NCBI GenBank assembly: GCA_903907185.1
Contig: CAIVND010000084.1
Span: 1-22,571 of the forward strand
Source of the DNA: an uncultured Acidimicrobiaceae bacterium
Lineage (GTDB): Bacteria > Actinomycetota > Acidimicrobiia > Acidimicrobiales > Bog-793
Reading direction: 5' to 3'
DNA: 22,571 nt
Both the position numbers and the translations under genes were made by a program. The first letter of the stretch is position 1, and every line of letters begins with the position of its first letter. The notes under the pieces are model-generated. The model was not told where the DNA came from, did no database searches, and saw only the letters and a list, made by a program, of their open reading frames with translations. Below, in pieces: positions 1 to 6,867 of this stretch.

Positions 1-1
1 C

Positions 2-415
2 CGTGAACTTCACGGACGGGCCTATGTCGCGAGCTTTGGTTTCAAGGGAAGCGATCAACAAAAGCTCGTGGGGCAACTTTCCGGAGGCGAGCGCAACCGT
101 GTCCAGCTTGCCAAGGTGCTCAAGTCTGGAGGCAACGTGTTGCTGCTCGACGAACCGACCAATGACCTTGATGTTGACACTCTCCGATCACTTGAGGACG
201 CGATCCTCTCCTTTCCTGGTTGTGTCGTCGTAATCAGCCACGATCGATGGTTTCTCGACCGCATCTCGACGCACGTGCTCGCCTTTGAGGGAGATTCTGA
301 GGTTCGTTGGTGGGAGGGCAACTTCAGCGACTATGAGGAGGATCGACACCGACGTCTCGGAGTCGATGCTGATCAGCCTCATCGCCTGAAGTACCGGCCA
401 CTCGCTCGAAGTTGA
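2..415 (+). CDS. ettA: ABC-F ATPase, EttA-type, C-terminal part (5' truncated by window edge)
   Basis: This is the last 137 codons of an ABC-F protein that enters the window already open (reading frame 2). Visible are the ABC signature LSGGERNR, a Walker B segment LLLDEPTNDLD, and the switch region VVISHDRWFLDR. Upstream of the signature is FGFKGSDQQKLVGQ, and the tail ends HRLKYRPLARS; both resemble EttA, the energy-dependent translational throttle that binds the ribosomal E site and gates entry into elongation according to ATP/ADP. The protein is soluble, with no membrane domain. The first ATPase domain lies outside the window, so identification as EttA rather than another ABC-F member rests on the second domain and tail only. 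Confidence 0.9.
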   Translation, partial: RELHGRAYVASFGFKGSDQQKLVGQLSGGERNRVQLAKVLKSGGNVLLLDEPTNDLDVDTLRSLEDAILSFPGCVVVISHDRWFLDRISTHVLAFEGDSEVRWWEGNFSDYEEDRHRRLGVDADQPHRLKYRPLARS

Positions 416-543
416 GCTTTCGGGTCACGAGATTTGGCACTCTTTTGCTGTCGATACGGAGATGGAAAGCCTGAAGTGGCCTCTGTTCGAGTTTTCCCGA
501 TTCTTCAATTGTGAGATCAACAATCACTCCGCACCAATCGAAT

Positions 544-566
544 TTGAGACGGTAGTCTCGTCTCAA
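544..566. repeat. Inverted repeat before the ketopantoate reductase-like gene
   Basis: TTGAGAC (544-550) and GTCTCAA (560-566) form a perfect 7-bp stem with a 9-nt loop. The same segment can instead fold as GAGAC-GGTA-GTCTC (546-559), because GTCTC is present twice in tandem. It sits in the 173-nt gap after ettA and 22 nt before the next start codon. It could be an operator, a weak terminator for ettA, or an RNA switch. There is no T-tract, so a classical intrinsic terminator is unlikely. Nothing else in 416-588 is convincing. Confidence 0.5.
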
Positions 567-588
567 GTCACAAGAATTTGGGGGAGAC

Positions 589-1560
589 TTGCGATACATC
601 ATCTATGGAGCTGGAGCGGTCGGCGGTGTGATTGGAGCCGGACTATTTCGATCCGGTCATCAGGTAGTACTCATCGCACGGGGATCGCACCTAGAGGTCA
701 TCAATCGAGACGGGTTGACGTTAGAGGACCCAACGGGAGTGGAAAACTTCAAGATTCCTGTCGTCGCCGATCCCGCTGAATTGACCTTTACCGAAGATGA
801 CGTTGTGGTACTCGGAATGAAAAGTCAAGACACTCTTGCGGCCTTGACCGAACTTGCGAAGGTTGCACCGATCTCGACCAAGATTGTCTGCGCCCAGAAC
901 GGTATCGAAAATGAGCGGGTAGCACTGCGCTTCTTTGATCGCGTCTACGGCATCTGCGTAGTTGGTGGCACCACCTATCTCGAACCGGGAACGGTGTCCG
1001 CCGAGAGTGGACCTTTTTTTGGAAGTCTTGACATTGGTCGCTATCCCTTTGGGATCGATGATGTCGTCCATGAGATATCGAAGGCATTAGCGCACTCGTG
1101 GGTGATGTTCGAGCGTGAGCGGATCATGGAATGGAAGAACACAAAGATGCTCCGCAATATTGTGCTCGCGGTCCAAGCTCTGTGTGGACCGGAGATGCGC
1201 CAGGGTAGATTTTTCGACCTTGCTCGAGCCGAAGGGGAGGACTGTCTTCGCGCAGCCAAGATGGAGTTCATCGACGACGCCACGTGGGCTGCAGATCGAG
1301 CACTTGGTCCAAAGGTAGTTCTTCCCTCTGGGGTGCGCACCGTTGGCGGCTCCTCATGGCAGAGCCTTGCCCGAGGAACAGGCTCTATCGAAACCGCCTT
1401 CATCAACGGCGAGATCTTGTTATTAGCTCGAACTTACGGAATCGACGCACCGGCGAACAAACTCCTCTACGAACTCGGCGTCACCGCATCAGCGGTGGGA
1501 CAACAGCCAGGCTTGATGACCGAGGATCAACTGTTCGAGCTTCTTGAGGCCAGTCGCTAA
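589..1560 (+). CDS. 2-dehydropantoate 2-reductase (ketopantoate reductase) family protein
   Basis: 323 residues, close to the usual length for PanE/ApbA-family proteins. The family reduces ketopantoate to pantoate with NADPH in coenzyme A synthesis, though many paralogues act on other 2-oxo acids. The N-terminus has the dinucleotide-binding glycine motif YGAGAVGG (residues 6-13). AQNGIENE carries the conserved Asn-Gly seen near the substrate site, and the region around EWKNTKML probably supplies the family's catalytic Lys. The TTG start is the only usable start before the glycine motif; a purine-rich GGGGGAG lies only about 2 nt upstream, so initiation is not strongly marked. The stop overlaps the stop of the opposing ctaG gene by 2 nt. 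Whether it is the pathway PanE cannot be decided here, since no other pantothenate genes are near. Confidence 0.85.
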   Translation: MRYIIYGAGAVGGVIGAGLFRSGHQVVLIARGSHLEVINRDGLTLEDPTGVENFKIPVVADPAELTFTEDDVVVLGMKSQDTLAALTELAKVAPISTKIVCAQNGIENERVALRFFDRVYGICVVGGTTYLEPGTVSAESGPFFGSLDIGRYPFGIDDVVHEISKALAHSWVMFERERIMEWKNTKMLRNIVLAVQALCGPEMRQGRFFDLARAEGEDCLRAAKMEFIDDATWAADRALGPKVVLPSGVRTVGGSSWQSLARGTGSIETAFINGEILLLARTYGIDAPANKLLYELGVTASAVGQQPGLMTEDQLFELLEASR

Positions 1561-2546
1561 GTCTGAGGCCGCTGGGCGTCGAGGTGGTTCGCGCTAAGAC
1601 GAAGCTCCTGTGGAGCATGACCAGTCCGCGCGATCCACTCGAGCTCCCATGGAGTGAGGGAACGCTCAACAAGATTGTCTGACGGGGAGAGCTGCTCTCG
1701 CTGGTTGTTTGCTCGGTGACGCCGAAGGAGTGCGAGATCTGATCGATCGCCGGCACGTTGATCCGACCGAAACCATTGGACGTAGATCGGAACAAACGCA
1801 CCGAGAGTGACAAACTCCGTCGAAATCCAAAGGAGTGCACCGCCAGAATGCGTGTCATTAACGGTGTACATCGACGCAATGGGATGACTTTCCGCAATGA
1901 TCGCGATTCCAAGAAACGCTTCGACGGCGGAGCCCAACAGAATGTTCAACATCCTCGCGCCATAGTCCATCTTCCAGTGCACAATCGGGTCGATACCGAT
2001 CATGGGCCACCAATAGAGGGTTGCTCCCAAGAGAAAGCTGATGTTAATTAGATCCATGAGAGATTCGTGATGCATCGCGACGTTGATAAGCGGAGTGAGA
2101 AAAAAGATCGCCATCGTGCCGAAGTAAAGAAAGAACGTAACGAGAGGATGACTAAGGGCAGCGAAAGACGGAGATCGTAGTACTGCGAGCCAGCGAGTCT
2201 TTACTCGTCGAGCAGAAGATTGCAGGAGCAGCGTTGAGGGAGCACCCAAGGCCAAAAGTGGCGGCGCAACAACCATGAGGAGAAGGTGTTGGAGAACATG
2301 CGCGCCAAAGTGCGCCATCGAACTCTGAACGATTCCCGACTGAAGAGCAATATCGACGGTAAAAATGCCGGCGAGAAAAGCAGTTGTTCTCCACGAAGAC
2401 CAGTGATGTCCTCGAAGACGGACTAACCAAGCCGATCGCAGATACCAGATGGTGATGAAAAGGAGAACGATCGCTGCAGTGGCGGGAAAAATGCTCCACT
2501 GCCAGTCCGAAAAGATCGTCTGGAAGGTGAAAGGAGCGCCCATCAT
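1557..2546 (-). CDS. CtaG-type cytochrome c oxidase assembly membrane protein
   Basis: 329 residues from the ATG at 2546, with about seven hydrophobic segments. It matches the caa3-type CtaG family: a His-rich helix pair (HFGAHVLQHLLLMVVAPP), a later HHESLMDLINISF segment, and a WWPMIGIDP turn. These Bacillus-type CtaG proteins are polytopic and needed for assembly of the CuA/CuB-containing oxidase; they are unrelated to Cox11. The last 70 residues are hydrophilic and probably cytoplasmic. A longer form from a TTG at 2558 is possible, but neither start has an SD sequence. I prefer the ATG because a predicted 13-codon leader ORF stops with TGA overlapping it (ATGATG), suggesting translational coupling. 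The gene is convergent with the reductase. Confidence 0.88.
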   Translation of the reverse strand: MMGAPFTFQTIFSDWQWSIFPATAAIVLLFITIWYLRSAWLVRLRGHHWSSWRTTAFLAGIFTVDIALQSGIVQSSMAHFGAHVLQHLLLMVVAPPLLALGAPSTLLLQSSARRVKTRWLAVLRSPSFAALSHPLVTFFLYFGTMAIFFLTPLINVAMHHESLMDLINISFLLGATLYWWPMIGIDPIVHWKMDYGARMLNILLGSAVEAFLGIAIIAESHPIASMYTVNDTHSGGALLWISTEFVTLGAFVPIYVQWFRSDQRAGDRSDLALLRRHRANNQREQLSPSDNLVERSLTPWELEWIARTGHAPQELRLSANHLDAQRPQT

Positions 2547-2584
2547 GGTGAAAGCCAATGTGACATATCGCGTTTCCTGACCAT
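2543..2584 (-). CDS. Candidate 13-residue leader peptide of ctaG
   Basis: On the minus strand an ATG at 2584 opens a 13-codon frame reading MVRKRDMSHWLSP. Its TGA stop (2545-2543) overlaps the ATG of ctaG (2546-2544). The ATG is preceded by TAGCCT (2597-2592) with a 7-nt gap, the same layout as the leaderless genes in this window, so the mRNA would begin at or next to this ATG. ctaG itself has no SD, so ribosomes finishing this ORF could restart on ctaG. This is inferred from layout only; the peptide is too short to recognise by family. Confidence 0.45.
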   Translation of the reverse strand: MVRKRDMSHWLSP

Positions 2585-2591
2585 CGTTCTT

Positions 2592-2597
2592 AGGCTA
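2592..2597 (-). promoter_or_regulatory. Predicted -10 element for the ctaG leader transcript
   Basis: TAGCCT read on the minus strand fits the actinobacterial TANNNT consensus and lies 7 nt before the leader ATG at 2584. No convincing -35 hexamer was found. The position predicts a transcript starting at or very near the leader ATG. Confidence 0.4.
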
Positions 2598-2746
2598 CCT
2601 GGCCGTAGTTGGACTCTGCCAAACACAACGTCTCGAGGTGTCCTGACACACCCTGGCCCTACGATCTTAGTTATTCGGTGCTTATCAAGGTCATATCTGA
2701 CTGAGGCTCCCTCGTTCATCACGACGGCAACCTCAGGAGTATGCAC

Positions 2747-3532
2747 ATGGAAAATCACTCGCCGAAAGAGATGCTTTTGCGTCTTGAGCAGGGGATCATG
2801 GATCTCACTTCGTCACAGAATTGGCAACAGTTTCTTCGAGCCCAGTCGATCTTTCGACAGTATTCGTATAGAAACGTGCTTCTCATTACTCAGCAGTGTC
2901 CTAGCGCGACGCAGGTGGCCGGGTACCGCGCATGGAATCAGCTTGGGCGACGGGTTCGATCGGGCGAACGCGCAATTTGGATACTTGCGCCTCGGGTCTG
3001 TCGAAAAAAGAGTGGAGAAGAGCAACAGATTGAAGGCTTTGTCTCGGTCCCCGTCTTCGATCTCTCTCAGACCCAGGGGAGCGATCTCCCCGAGATCTGT
3101 AGGCGTCTGTGTTCGAACGCAGGAGCCCAGGCGTTAGATCAGTTAGCTCGTGCTGGGGTTGCCTTGGGGTTTTCCGTCGTGTTTGGGGAGCTCGCTGGCG
3201 GAGTGAATGGTGAGTGTCATTTCGCTACACGCGAGCTCCGAATCGAGAGGAGAAACGATACCGCTCAGCAGGTCAAGTCCTTAGCCCATGAACTCGTTCA
3301 CGCCATCTTGCATGAGGGCACCGTGAACCGAGTTCAGGCAGAACTCGAGGCTGAGTCGGGGGCCTACATCATCTGCCAACATCTTGGAATCGACAGCGGC
3401 GATTACACCTTTGGTTATCTTGCCTCTTGGGCTGGTAACAGTGCTCAAGCACTGAGTGCAATTCAGGCCTCGTGTTCGGTGATCGAGAGGGCGGTACTAA
3501 CAGTCTTGACGCTGGTTGAAGGCGATTCATAG
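2747..3532 (+). CDS. ArdC-like N-domain plus IrrE/ImmA-like HExxH zinc-peptidase-fold protein
   Basis: 261 residues from the second ATG. The SD AGGAG (2735-2739) is 7 nt from ATG 2747 but only 1 nt from ATG 2741, so 2747 is the better start. Residues 10-110 resemble the ArdC-type N-terminal domain (NWQQFLRAQSIFRQYSYRN, followed by AGYRAWNQLGRRV and GERAIWILAP), linked to ssDNA binding and anti-restriction in plasmid ArdC. Residues 175-232 hold LAHELVHAILHEG, a zincin HExxH motif (H181, E182, H185), then ELEAESGAYIIC with a likely third ligand near E203, and YLASWAG, as in IrrE/ImmA-type peptidases. No signal peptide or membrane segment is seen. Such proteins are common in actinobacterial mobile elements, yet no transfer, integrase or restriction gene is beside it. 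The substrate is unknown. Confidence 0.8.
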   Translation: MENHSPKEMLLRLEQGIMDLTSSQNWQQFLRAQSIFRQYSYRNVLLITQQCPSATQVAGYRAWNQLGRRVRSGERAIWILAPRVCRKKSGEEQQIEGFVSVPVFDLSQTQGSDLPEICRRLCSNAGAQALDQLARAGVALGFSVVFGELAGGVNGECHFATRELRIERRNDTAQQVKSLAHELVHAILHEGTVNRVQAELEAESGAYIICQHLGIDSGDYTFGYLASWAGNSAQALSAIQASCSVIERAVLTVLTLVEGDS

Positions 3533-3648
3533 GCGAAATCACCTCGAGATGTTCGAGGGCCATAAACCCGTTCACGGTCCTCGTCCGACCTACGCACCGT
3601 ACTCGCAGGCCATCTCCTATCCGGCGGTTGCAAATCTTCCCTCCACCT

Positions 3649-3673
3649 CACCTCTAACCTGCAGTTAGAGGTG
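3649..3673. repeat. Perfect 10-bp inverted repeat upstream of ligA
   Basis: CACCTCTAAC (3649-3658) and GTTAGAGGTG (3664-3673) are exact reverse complements separated by CTGCA. The element lies 117 bp after the ArdC/IrrE-like gene and 75 bp before ligA, in the 215-bp gap 3533-3747, where I find no gene. No T-run follows, so it is more likely an operator for the catabolic block or a weak terminator-like hairpin. The centre contains a PstI-type palindrome (CTGCAG), so the symmetry extends across the middle. Confidence 0.6.
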
Positions 3674-3735
3674 GCCGCGTCAGCGACCGAGGGATCTCGC
3701 GAGTATCGATCTATCGTTCGATTGCGCGTCATGAG

Positions 3736-3741
3736 TAAGCT
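3736..3741 (+). promoter_or_regulatory. Predicted -10 element of a leaderless ligA transcript
   Basis: TAAGCT lies exactly 6 nt before the ATG of ligA, and no SD sequence precedes that ATG. This matches the TANNNT-N6-start arrangement seen at other genes here and predicts transcription starting at the A of the ATG. No clear -35 hexamer at 16-18 nt was found. Confidence 0.5.
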
Positions 3742-3747
3742 GAAAGC

Positions 3748-4083
3748 ATGGAGATTCCCGGCACCTACGTATTTGACATCGCCAGTGCGCGTTGTGGATA
3801 CGGATTTAACAAGATGGCATACTCCCTCCAGGATCCGGCGAACCGCGAGATCTACCTCAAAGATGAGCGGGCCTACCTTGAGAGCTACTCCCTTACCCAA
3901 GAGCAGATCGCCGCGGTTCTCAGTCGCGATTGGCTGACGCTGATCCGCTCTGGGGCGAACTCCTACATGCTGATGAAGTTGGGCGCGACGATGGGGATCG
4001 GCCACTACCATCAAGGAGCCCAAGAGCGAGGCGAGAGCTACGAAGAGTTTTTGGCGACTCGAAATGTTCCAGGAGCAACCTGA
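3748..4083 (+). CDS. ligA: Protocatechuate 4,5-dioxygenase alpha (small) subunit, LigA-like
   Basis: 111 residues, helical, with the LigA signature GTYVFDIASARCGYGFNKM near the N-terminus and LTLIRSGANSYMLMKLG in the second half. In LigAB extradiol dioxygenases the small alpha subunit packs over the active site of the beta subunit; the enzyme opens the ring of protocatechuate or a related catechol using Fe(II) and O2. The ligB frame starts 2 nt after this stop, as in other ligAB pairs, with its SD inside the ligA end. The start has no SD and appears leaderless. The real ring substrate (protocatechuate, gallate or another) cannot be told from this subunit. Confidence 0.88.
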   Translation: MEIPGTYVFDIASARCGYGFNKMAYSLQDPANREIYLKDERAYLESYSLTQEQIAAVLSRDWLTLIRSGANSYMLMKLGATMGIGHYHQGAQERGESYEEFLATRNVPGAT

Positions 4084-4085
4084 TT

Positions 4086-4748
4086 ATGGGAAAGATTGTC
4101 GCAGGAATCGGAAGTTCACACGTCCCAGGTGTTGGTCGTGCCTATGACCTTGGGCGGCAGGAGAGCGCTGCATGGAAGCCGCTCTTTGATGGTTATACCC
4201 CGGTAAAACGGTGGCTCGAAGATGAGGTAAAGGCCGACGTCGCGATCGTGGTCTACAACGACCATGGAACCGCTTTTTTCTTTGATCGAGTTCCCACCTT
4301 CGCCCTCGGCACCGGTGATGTGTATCCGGTCGCCGACGAGGGTTGGGGTAAGCGTCCCCTGCCACCCGTTCCCGGTGACCCAGAGCTATCAGCCCATATC
4401 GCGCAGTCGCTAGTGGGCGAAGAGTTCGACATCACGATGTGTTATGACATGCCGGTTGACCATGGTCTTTTAACGCCGCTTCCGCTGCTGTGGTCTCACG
4501 ACCCCGAATGGAATATCAAGGTCATTCCGCTGGCGGTCAACGTGCTTTTGCATCCCCTTCCCTCCGCTCTGCGTTGTTTCAAGATCGGGCAAGCGATACG
4601 TCGCGCCGTCGAGAGCTATCCGAAAGAGACAAGAGTTGCCGTAGTCGGTACCGGTGGACTTTCCCATCAGCTCAACGGCGAGCGATTCGGATTTCTCTCT
4701 CCAGAGTTTGATCGGGAGTGGATGGACCGAATTATTAGCGATCCTTAG
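4086..4748 (+). CDS. ligB: LigB-like extradiol dioxygenase beta subunit, truncated by an in-frame TAG
   Basis: 220 codons from the ATG at 4086, which has an SD AGGAG (4071-4075) 10 nt upstream. The sequence follows LigB closely: IGSSHVPGVGRAYD with His12, YNDHGTAFFFD with His60, and VGTGGLSHQLNGERFG with His194. These correspond, one residue offset, to the Fe ligands His12 and His61 and the catalytic His195 known in Sphingobium LigB. The frame stops at TAG 4746-4748 in codon 221, and the rest of the protein continues in the same frame to 4928. The product that ends at 4748 lacks the third Fe ligand, so it should be inactive. A GAG or CAG to TAG change, or a sequencing error, would explain it; readthrough is possible but unsupported. 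Confidence 0.85.
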   Translation: MGKIVAGIGSSHVPGVGRAYDLGRQESAAWKPLFDGYTPVKRWLEDEVKADVAIVVYNDHGTAFFFDRVPTFALGTGDVYPVADEGWGKRPLPPVPGDPELSAHIAQSLVGEEFDITMCYDMPVDHGLLTPLPLLWSHDPEWNIKVIPLAVNVLLHPLPSALRCFKIGQAIRRAVESYPKETRVAVVGTGGLSHQLNGERFGFLSPEFDREWMDRIISDP

Positions 4749-4928
4749 GGGCTGACGAAGCTCTCACACGACGAGTTAATGATCCGTGCGGGTGCTGAGG
4801 CAGTCGAGGTCATCATGTGGCTTGTCATGCGCGGTGCCATGGCACCAGAGGTGACCGAACTTCATCGAAACTATTACGCCCCTCTCGTAACTGGGATGGG
4901 CCTTATCTCGATGGTCGACGAGGCGTAA
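4749..4928 (+). pseudogene. ligB: C-terminal remainder of LigB after the in-frame TAG
   Basis: Directly after the TAG the same frame runs 59 more codons to TAA 4926-4928. It reads KLSHDELMIRAGAEAVEVIMW and then LHRNYYAPLVTGMGL, which is the normal LigB C-terminus. Counting through the TAG, the full protein would be 280 codons, a normal LigB length. The glutamate in the AVEVIMW segment falls at codon 241 and corresponds to the third Fe ligand (Glu242 in Sphingobium LigB). There is no SD or promoter for separate translation. Its intact reading frame suggests that the nonsense change is recent, that the stop is bypassed, or that it is an assembly error. Confidence 0.8.
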
Positions 4929-5031
4929 CAGTTCGCTCATCTGATTGGCTCCATCGATAGGTTGCAATAAGGCGTCTGCGATTGGAGACCGGACACCCGA
5001 GCTTGGCGTAGGTAACTAGGGAGTGCACTAC

Positions 5032-6243
5032 ATGACGAAGATAGAAGGCTCTGGCCTTGGCCGCTCGGTTGTTGTCCTCGACGCACGACGGACACCCGTT
5101 GGCAGATTTCGCGGAGCGCTCTCATCGCTTCGACCAGACGACCTGGCCGCTTTGGTAATCCATGATCTTGTGAGTCGAAACCCCGTGCTCTCGGAGATTG
5201 CGATTGATGATGTTGCCTTTGGCGCAGCTAATCAGAGTGGCGAAGACAATCGAAACGTTGCCCGGATGGCTACGCTGCTTGCTGGACTTCCAGTGTCGGT
5301 CCCCGGGACGACGTTGAACCGACTCTGTGGTTCAAGTCTCGACGCCATCCTTTACGGGTTTCGCTCTATCGCGCTTGGCGAAGCTGACTGCATGATCGTC
5401 GGCGGTGTCGAGTCCATGAGTCGAGCGCCATTTGTTCTTCTCAAACCTGAGAGTGGCTTTCCTCGTTCGCTTGATCTTGTCGACACAACGTTGGGCTGGC
5501 GATTTACCAATGCCAAGATGCCAAAAGAGTGGACCATCTCGATGGGCGAGACTGCCGAGATCATCGCACAGCGACTCAAGATCGGACGTGAAGAGCAAGA
5601 TGAGTTTGCTCTGCAAAGTCACCAGCGGGCAGTGCTAGCAACGGAGAGTCACGCCTTTGACGCTGAATTGATGACCGTATCGACAGTGCATGGCGAGGTC
5701 TCGATCGATGAGGGGCCCCGGAGCGATACCTCTCTCGAGTCGTTGGAGCGACTAAAGCCGGTATTCCAGGAGGATGGATCGGTCACGGCTGGAAACTCCA
5801 GCACACTTAATGACGGTGCAGCAGCGCTTATCCTGGTCTCTGAGGAGCTCGCGGACCGGATCGGAGCGAAACCGATCGCTCGTATCTACGGTGGAGCGGT
5901 AGCGGGCGTCTCGCCCGAGGTCATGGGACTTGGACCAGTTCCGGCCACCCAGCGATTGCTTGGAAGGTTTGGCCTTGGACTCGAGGAACTTGCCGCGGTA
6001 GAGCTGAACGAAGCTTTTGCGGCACAGTCTCTTGGAGTCTTGAAGGAGCTCCACCTCGAGGCGGACGATCCTCGAATCAATGCCCGCGGAGGAGCGATCG
6101 CTCTTGGACATCCTCTCGGTGCTTCCGGTGCTCGTATCACAACAACTTTGATCCATCGACTCCGATCATCGGGTGGTGGAATTGGTCTCGCCACTATGTG
6201 TATTGGGGTTGGTCAGGGTATTTCGCTGCTCGTTGAGGTTTGA
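5032..6243 (+). CDS. Thiolase, 3-oxoadipyl-CoA thiolase (PcaF/PaaJ)-like
   Basis: 403 residues from the ATG at 5032; the upstream GTG at 5023 abuts the SD, while AGGGA (5018-5022) is 9 nt from this ATG. The fold motifs are complete: the nucleophile Cys99 in TTLNRLCGSSLDA, GGVESMSRAPF, GHPLGASGAR with the catalytic His, and MCIGVGQG with the second Cys. The DTTLGWRF segment after ESMSRAPF is typical of PcaF/PaaJ-type enzymes, which cleave 3-oxoadipyl-CoA to succinyl-CoA and acetyl-CoA. It lies 103 nt after the ligB remnant and may share a transcript with ligAB. A general acetyl-CoA acetyltransferase role is the alternative. The classic 4,5-cleavage pathway of protocatechuate needs no thiolase, so the neighbourhood is mixed. 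Confidence 0.88.
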   Translation: MTKIEGSGLGRSVVVLDARRTPVGRFRGALSSLRPDDLAALVIHDLVSRNPVLSEIAIDDVAFGAANQSGEDNRNVARMATLLAGLPVSVPGTTLNRLCGSSLDAILYGFRSIALGEADCMIVGGVESMSRAPFVLLKPESGFPRSLDLVDTTLGWRFTNAKMPKEWTISMGETAEIIAQRLKIGREEQDEFALQSHQRAVLATESHAFDAELMTVSTVHGEVSIDEGPRSDTSLESLERLKPVFQEDGSVTAGNSSTLNDGAAALILVSEELADRIGAKPIARIYGGAVAGVSPEVMGLGPVPATQRLLGRFGLGLEELAAVELNEAFAAQSLGVLKELHLEADDPRINARGGAIALGHPLGASGARITTTLIHRLRSSGGGIGLATMCIGVGQGISLLVEV

Positions 6244-6273
6244 TTAGTCCTCGCTTGGCGGAGAACAGTTCGC

Positions 6274-6279
6274 TACATT
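6274..6279 (+). promoter_or_regulatory. Predicted -10 element of the leaderless dinB-like gene
   Basis: TACATT is followed by 6 nt and then the ATG at 6286, with no SD between. The layout equals that at ligA, nudC, ddl and rimO. A TTGGCG at 6255-6260 is 13 nt upstream, too close for a standard -35. Confidence 0.5.
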
Positions 6280-6285
6280 CAAACT

Positions 6286-6798
6286 ATGGAGATCATCCGC
6301 GAGAGCGTGACACCGACCGGGAGTGAACGAGAGATGCTTGTCTCGTATCTTGCCTATGAGCGAGCAACACTCGCATTGAAACTTGGGGGTCTAACCTTCG
6401 AACAGGCAGCCCGTCAGTCCGTTCCGCCATCGACCATGTCCCTCCTTGGCCTTATCCGGCACATGACTGATGTTGAGAAAAACTGGATGGTTGGTCGGTT
6501 TCAAGGTCGGTCCGTTGACGGCCTGTACCGGACGCCCGAGGACTCTGACGCGGCATTCAATGATCTCAAAGCAACAGACGTTGAGGAAGCCTTGGATCGA
6601 TGGAGGCTTGCCTGCGAAGAGTCTTGCCAAATCGTTGATGAAACCGTGTCATTGGACCAGCTCTCAGTGGGAACGCGACGCGGTGGCGAGCACGTCTCAA
6701 TGAGATGGACGATTCTTCACCTCATTGAGGAGTATGCGCGCCACGCCGGACACGCTGACCTGTTGAGAGAGTCGATCGATGGCGAAGTTGGGATGTAG
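6286..6798 (+). CDS. DinB-superfamily (DUF664-like) putative metal-dependent protein
   Basis: 170 residues, the usual size for the DinB four-helix-bundle superfamily. The family's metal triad is visible as H59 in LLGLIRHMTDVEKNWM and two histidines, H153 and H156, in YARHAGHADLLRE. In actinobacteria this fold serves thiol transferases using mycothiol as well as many uncharacterised proteins. The ring-cleavage neighbours make a thiol-dependent step in catabolism conceivable, but it has its own predicted promoter and is not clearly in their operon. No signal peptide or membrane helix. The exact reaction is unknown. Confidence 0.82.
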   Translation: MEIIRESVTPTGSEREMLVSYLAYERATLALKLGGLTFEQAARQSVPPSTMSLLGLIRHMTDVEKNWMVGRFQGRSVDGLYRTPEDSDAAFNDLKATDVEEALDRWRLACEESCQIVDETVSLDQLSVGTRRGGEHVSMRWTILHLIEEYARHAGHADLLRESIDGEVGM

Positions 6799-6808
6799 CA
6801 ATAGTCAA

Positions 6809-6848
6809 GCTCTCATGAGAGCCGGTAACCAAGGCTGGGATAATCCCA
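6809..6848. terminator. Two tandem palindromes between convergent genes, possible terminator
   Basis: GCTCTCATGAGAGC (6809-6822) is a perfect 14-bp palindrome. It is followed by TGGGA-TAA-TCCCA (6836-6848), a 5-bp stem with a 3-nt loop. Both lie in the 69-bp gap between the 3' ends of the DinB-like gene and the opposing secreted-protein gene. No U-tract follows either hairpin on either strand, so termination would be atypical or factor-assisted. Confidence 0.35.
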
Positions 6849-6867
6849 AATGGATAGTTCGTAAGTC

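Noticed and set aside
2543..2758. 71-codon minus-strand frame upstream of ctaG as a full gene
   Set aside because: It has no recognisable content, and its first part crosses the SD and start of the ArdC/IrrE-like gene. Only its last 13 codons, with their own promoter-like hexamer, are kept as a leader ORF.
3463..4023. Minus-strand 186-codon frame opposite the ArdC/IrrE-like 3' end and ligA
   Set aside because: It lies antisense to ligA, has no domain signature, and is Arg-rich as expected of a shadow frame.
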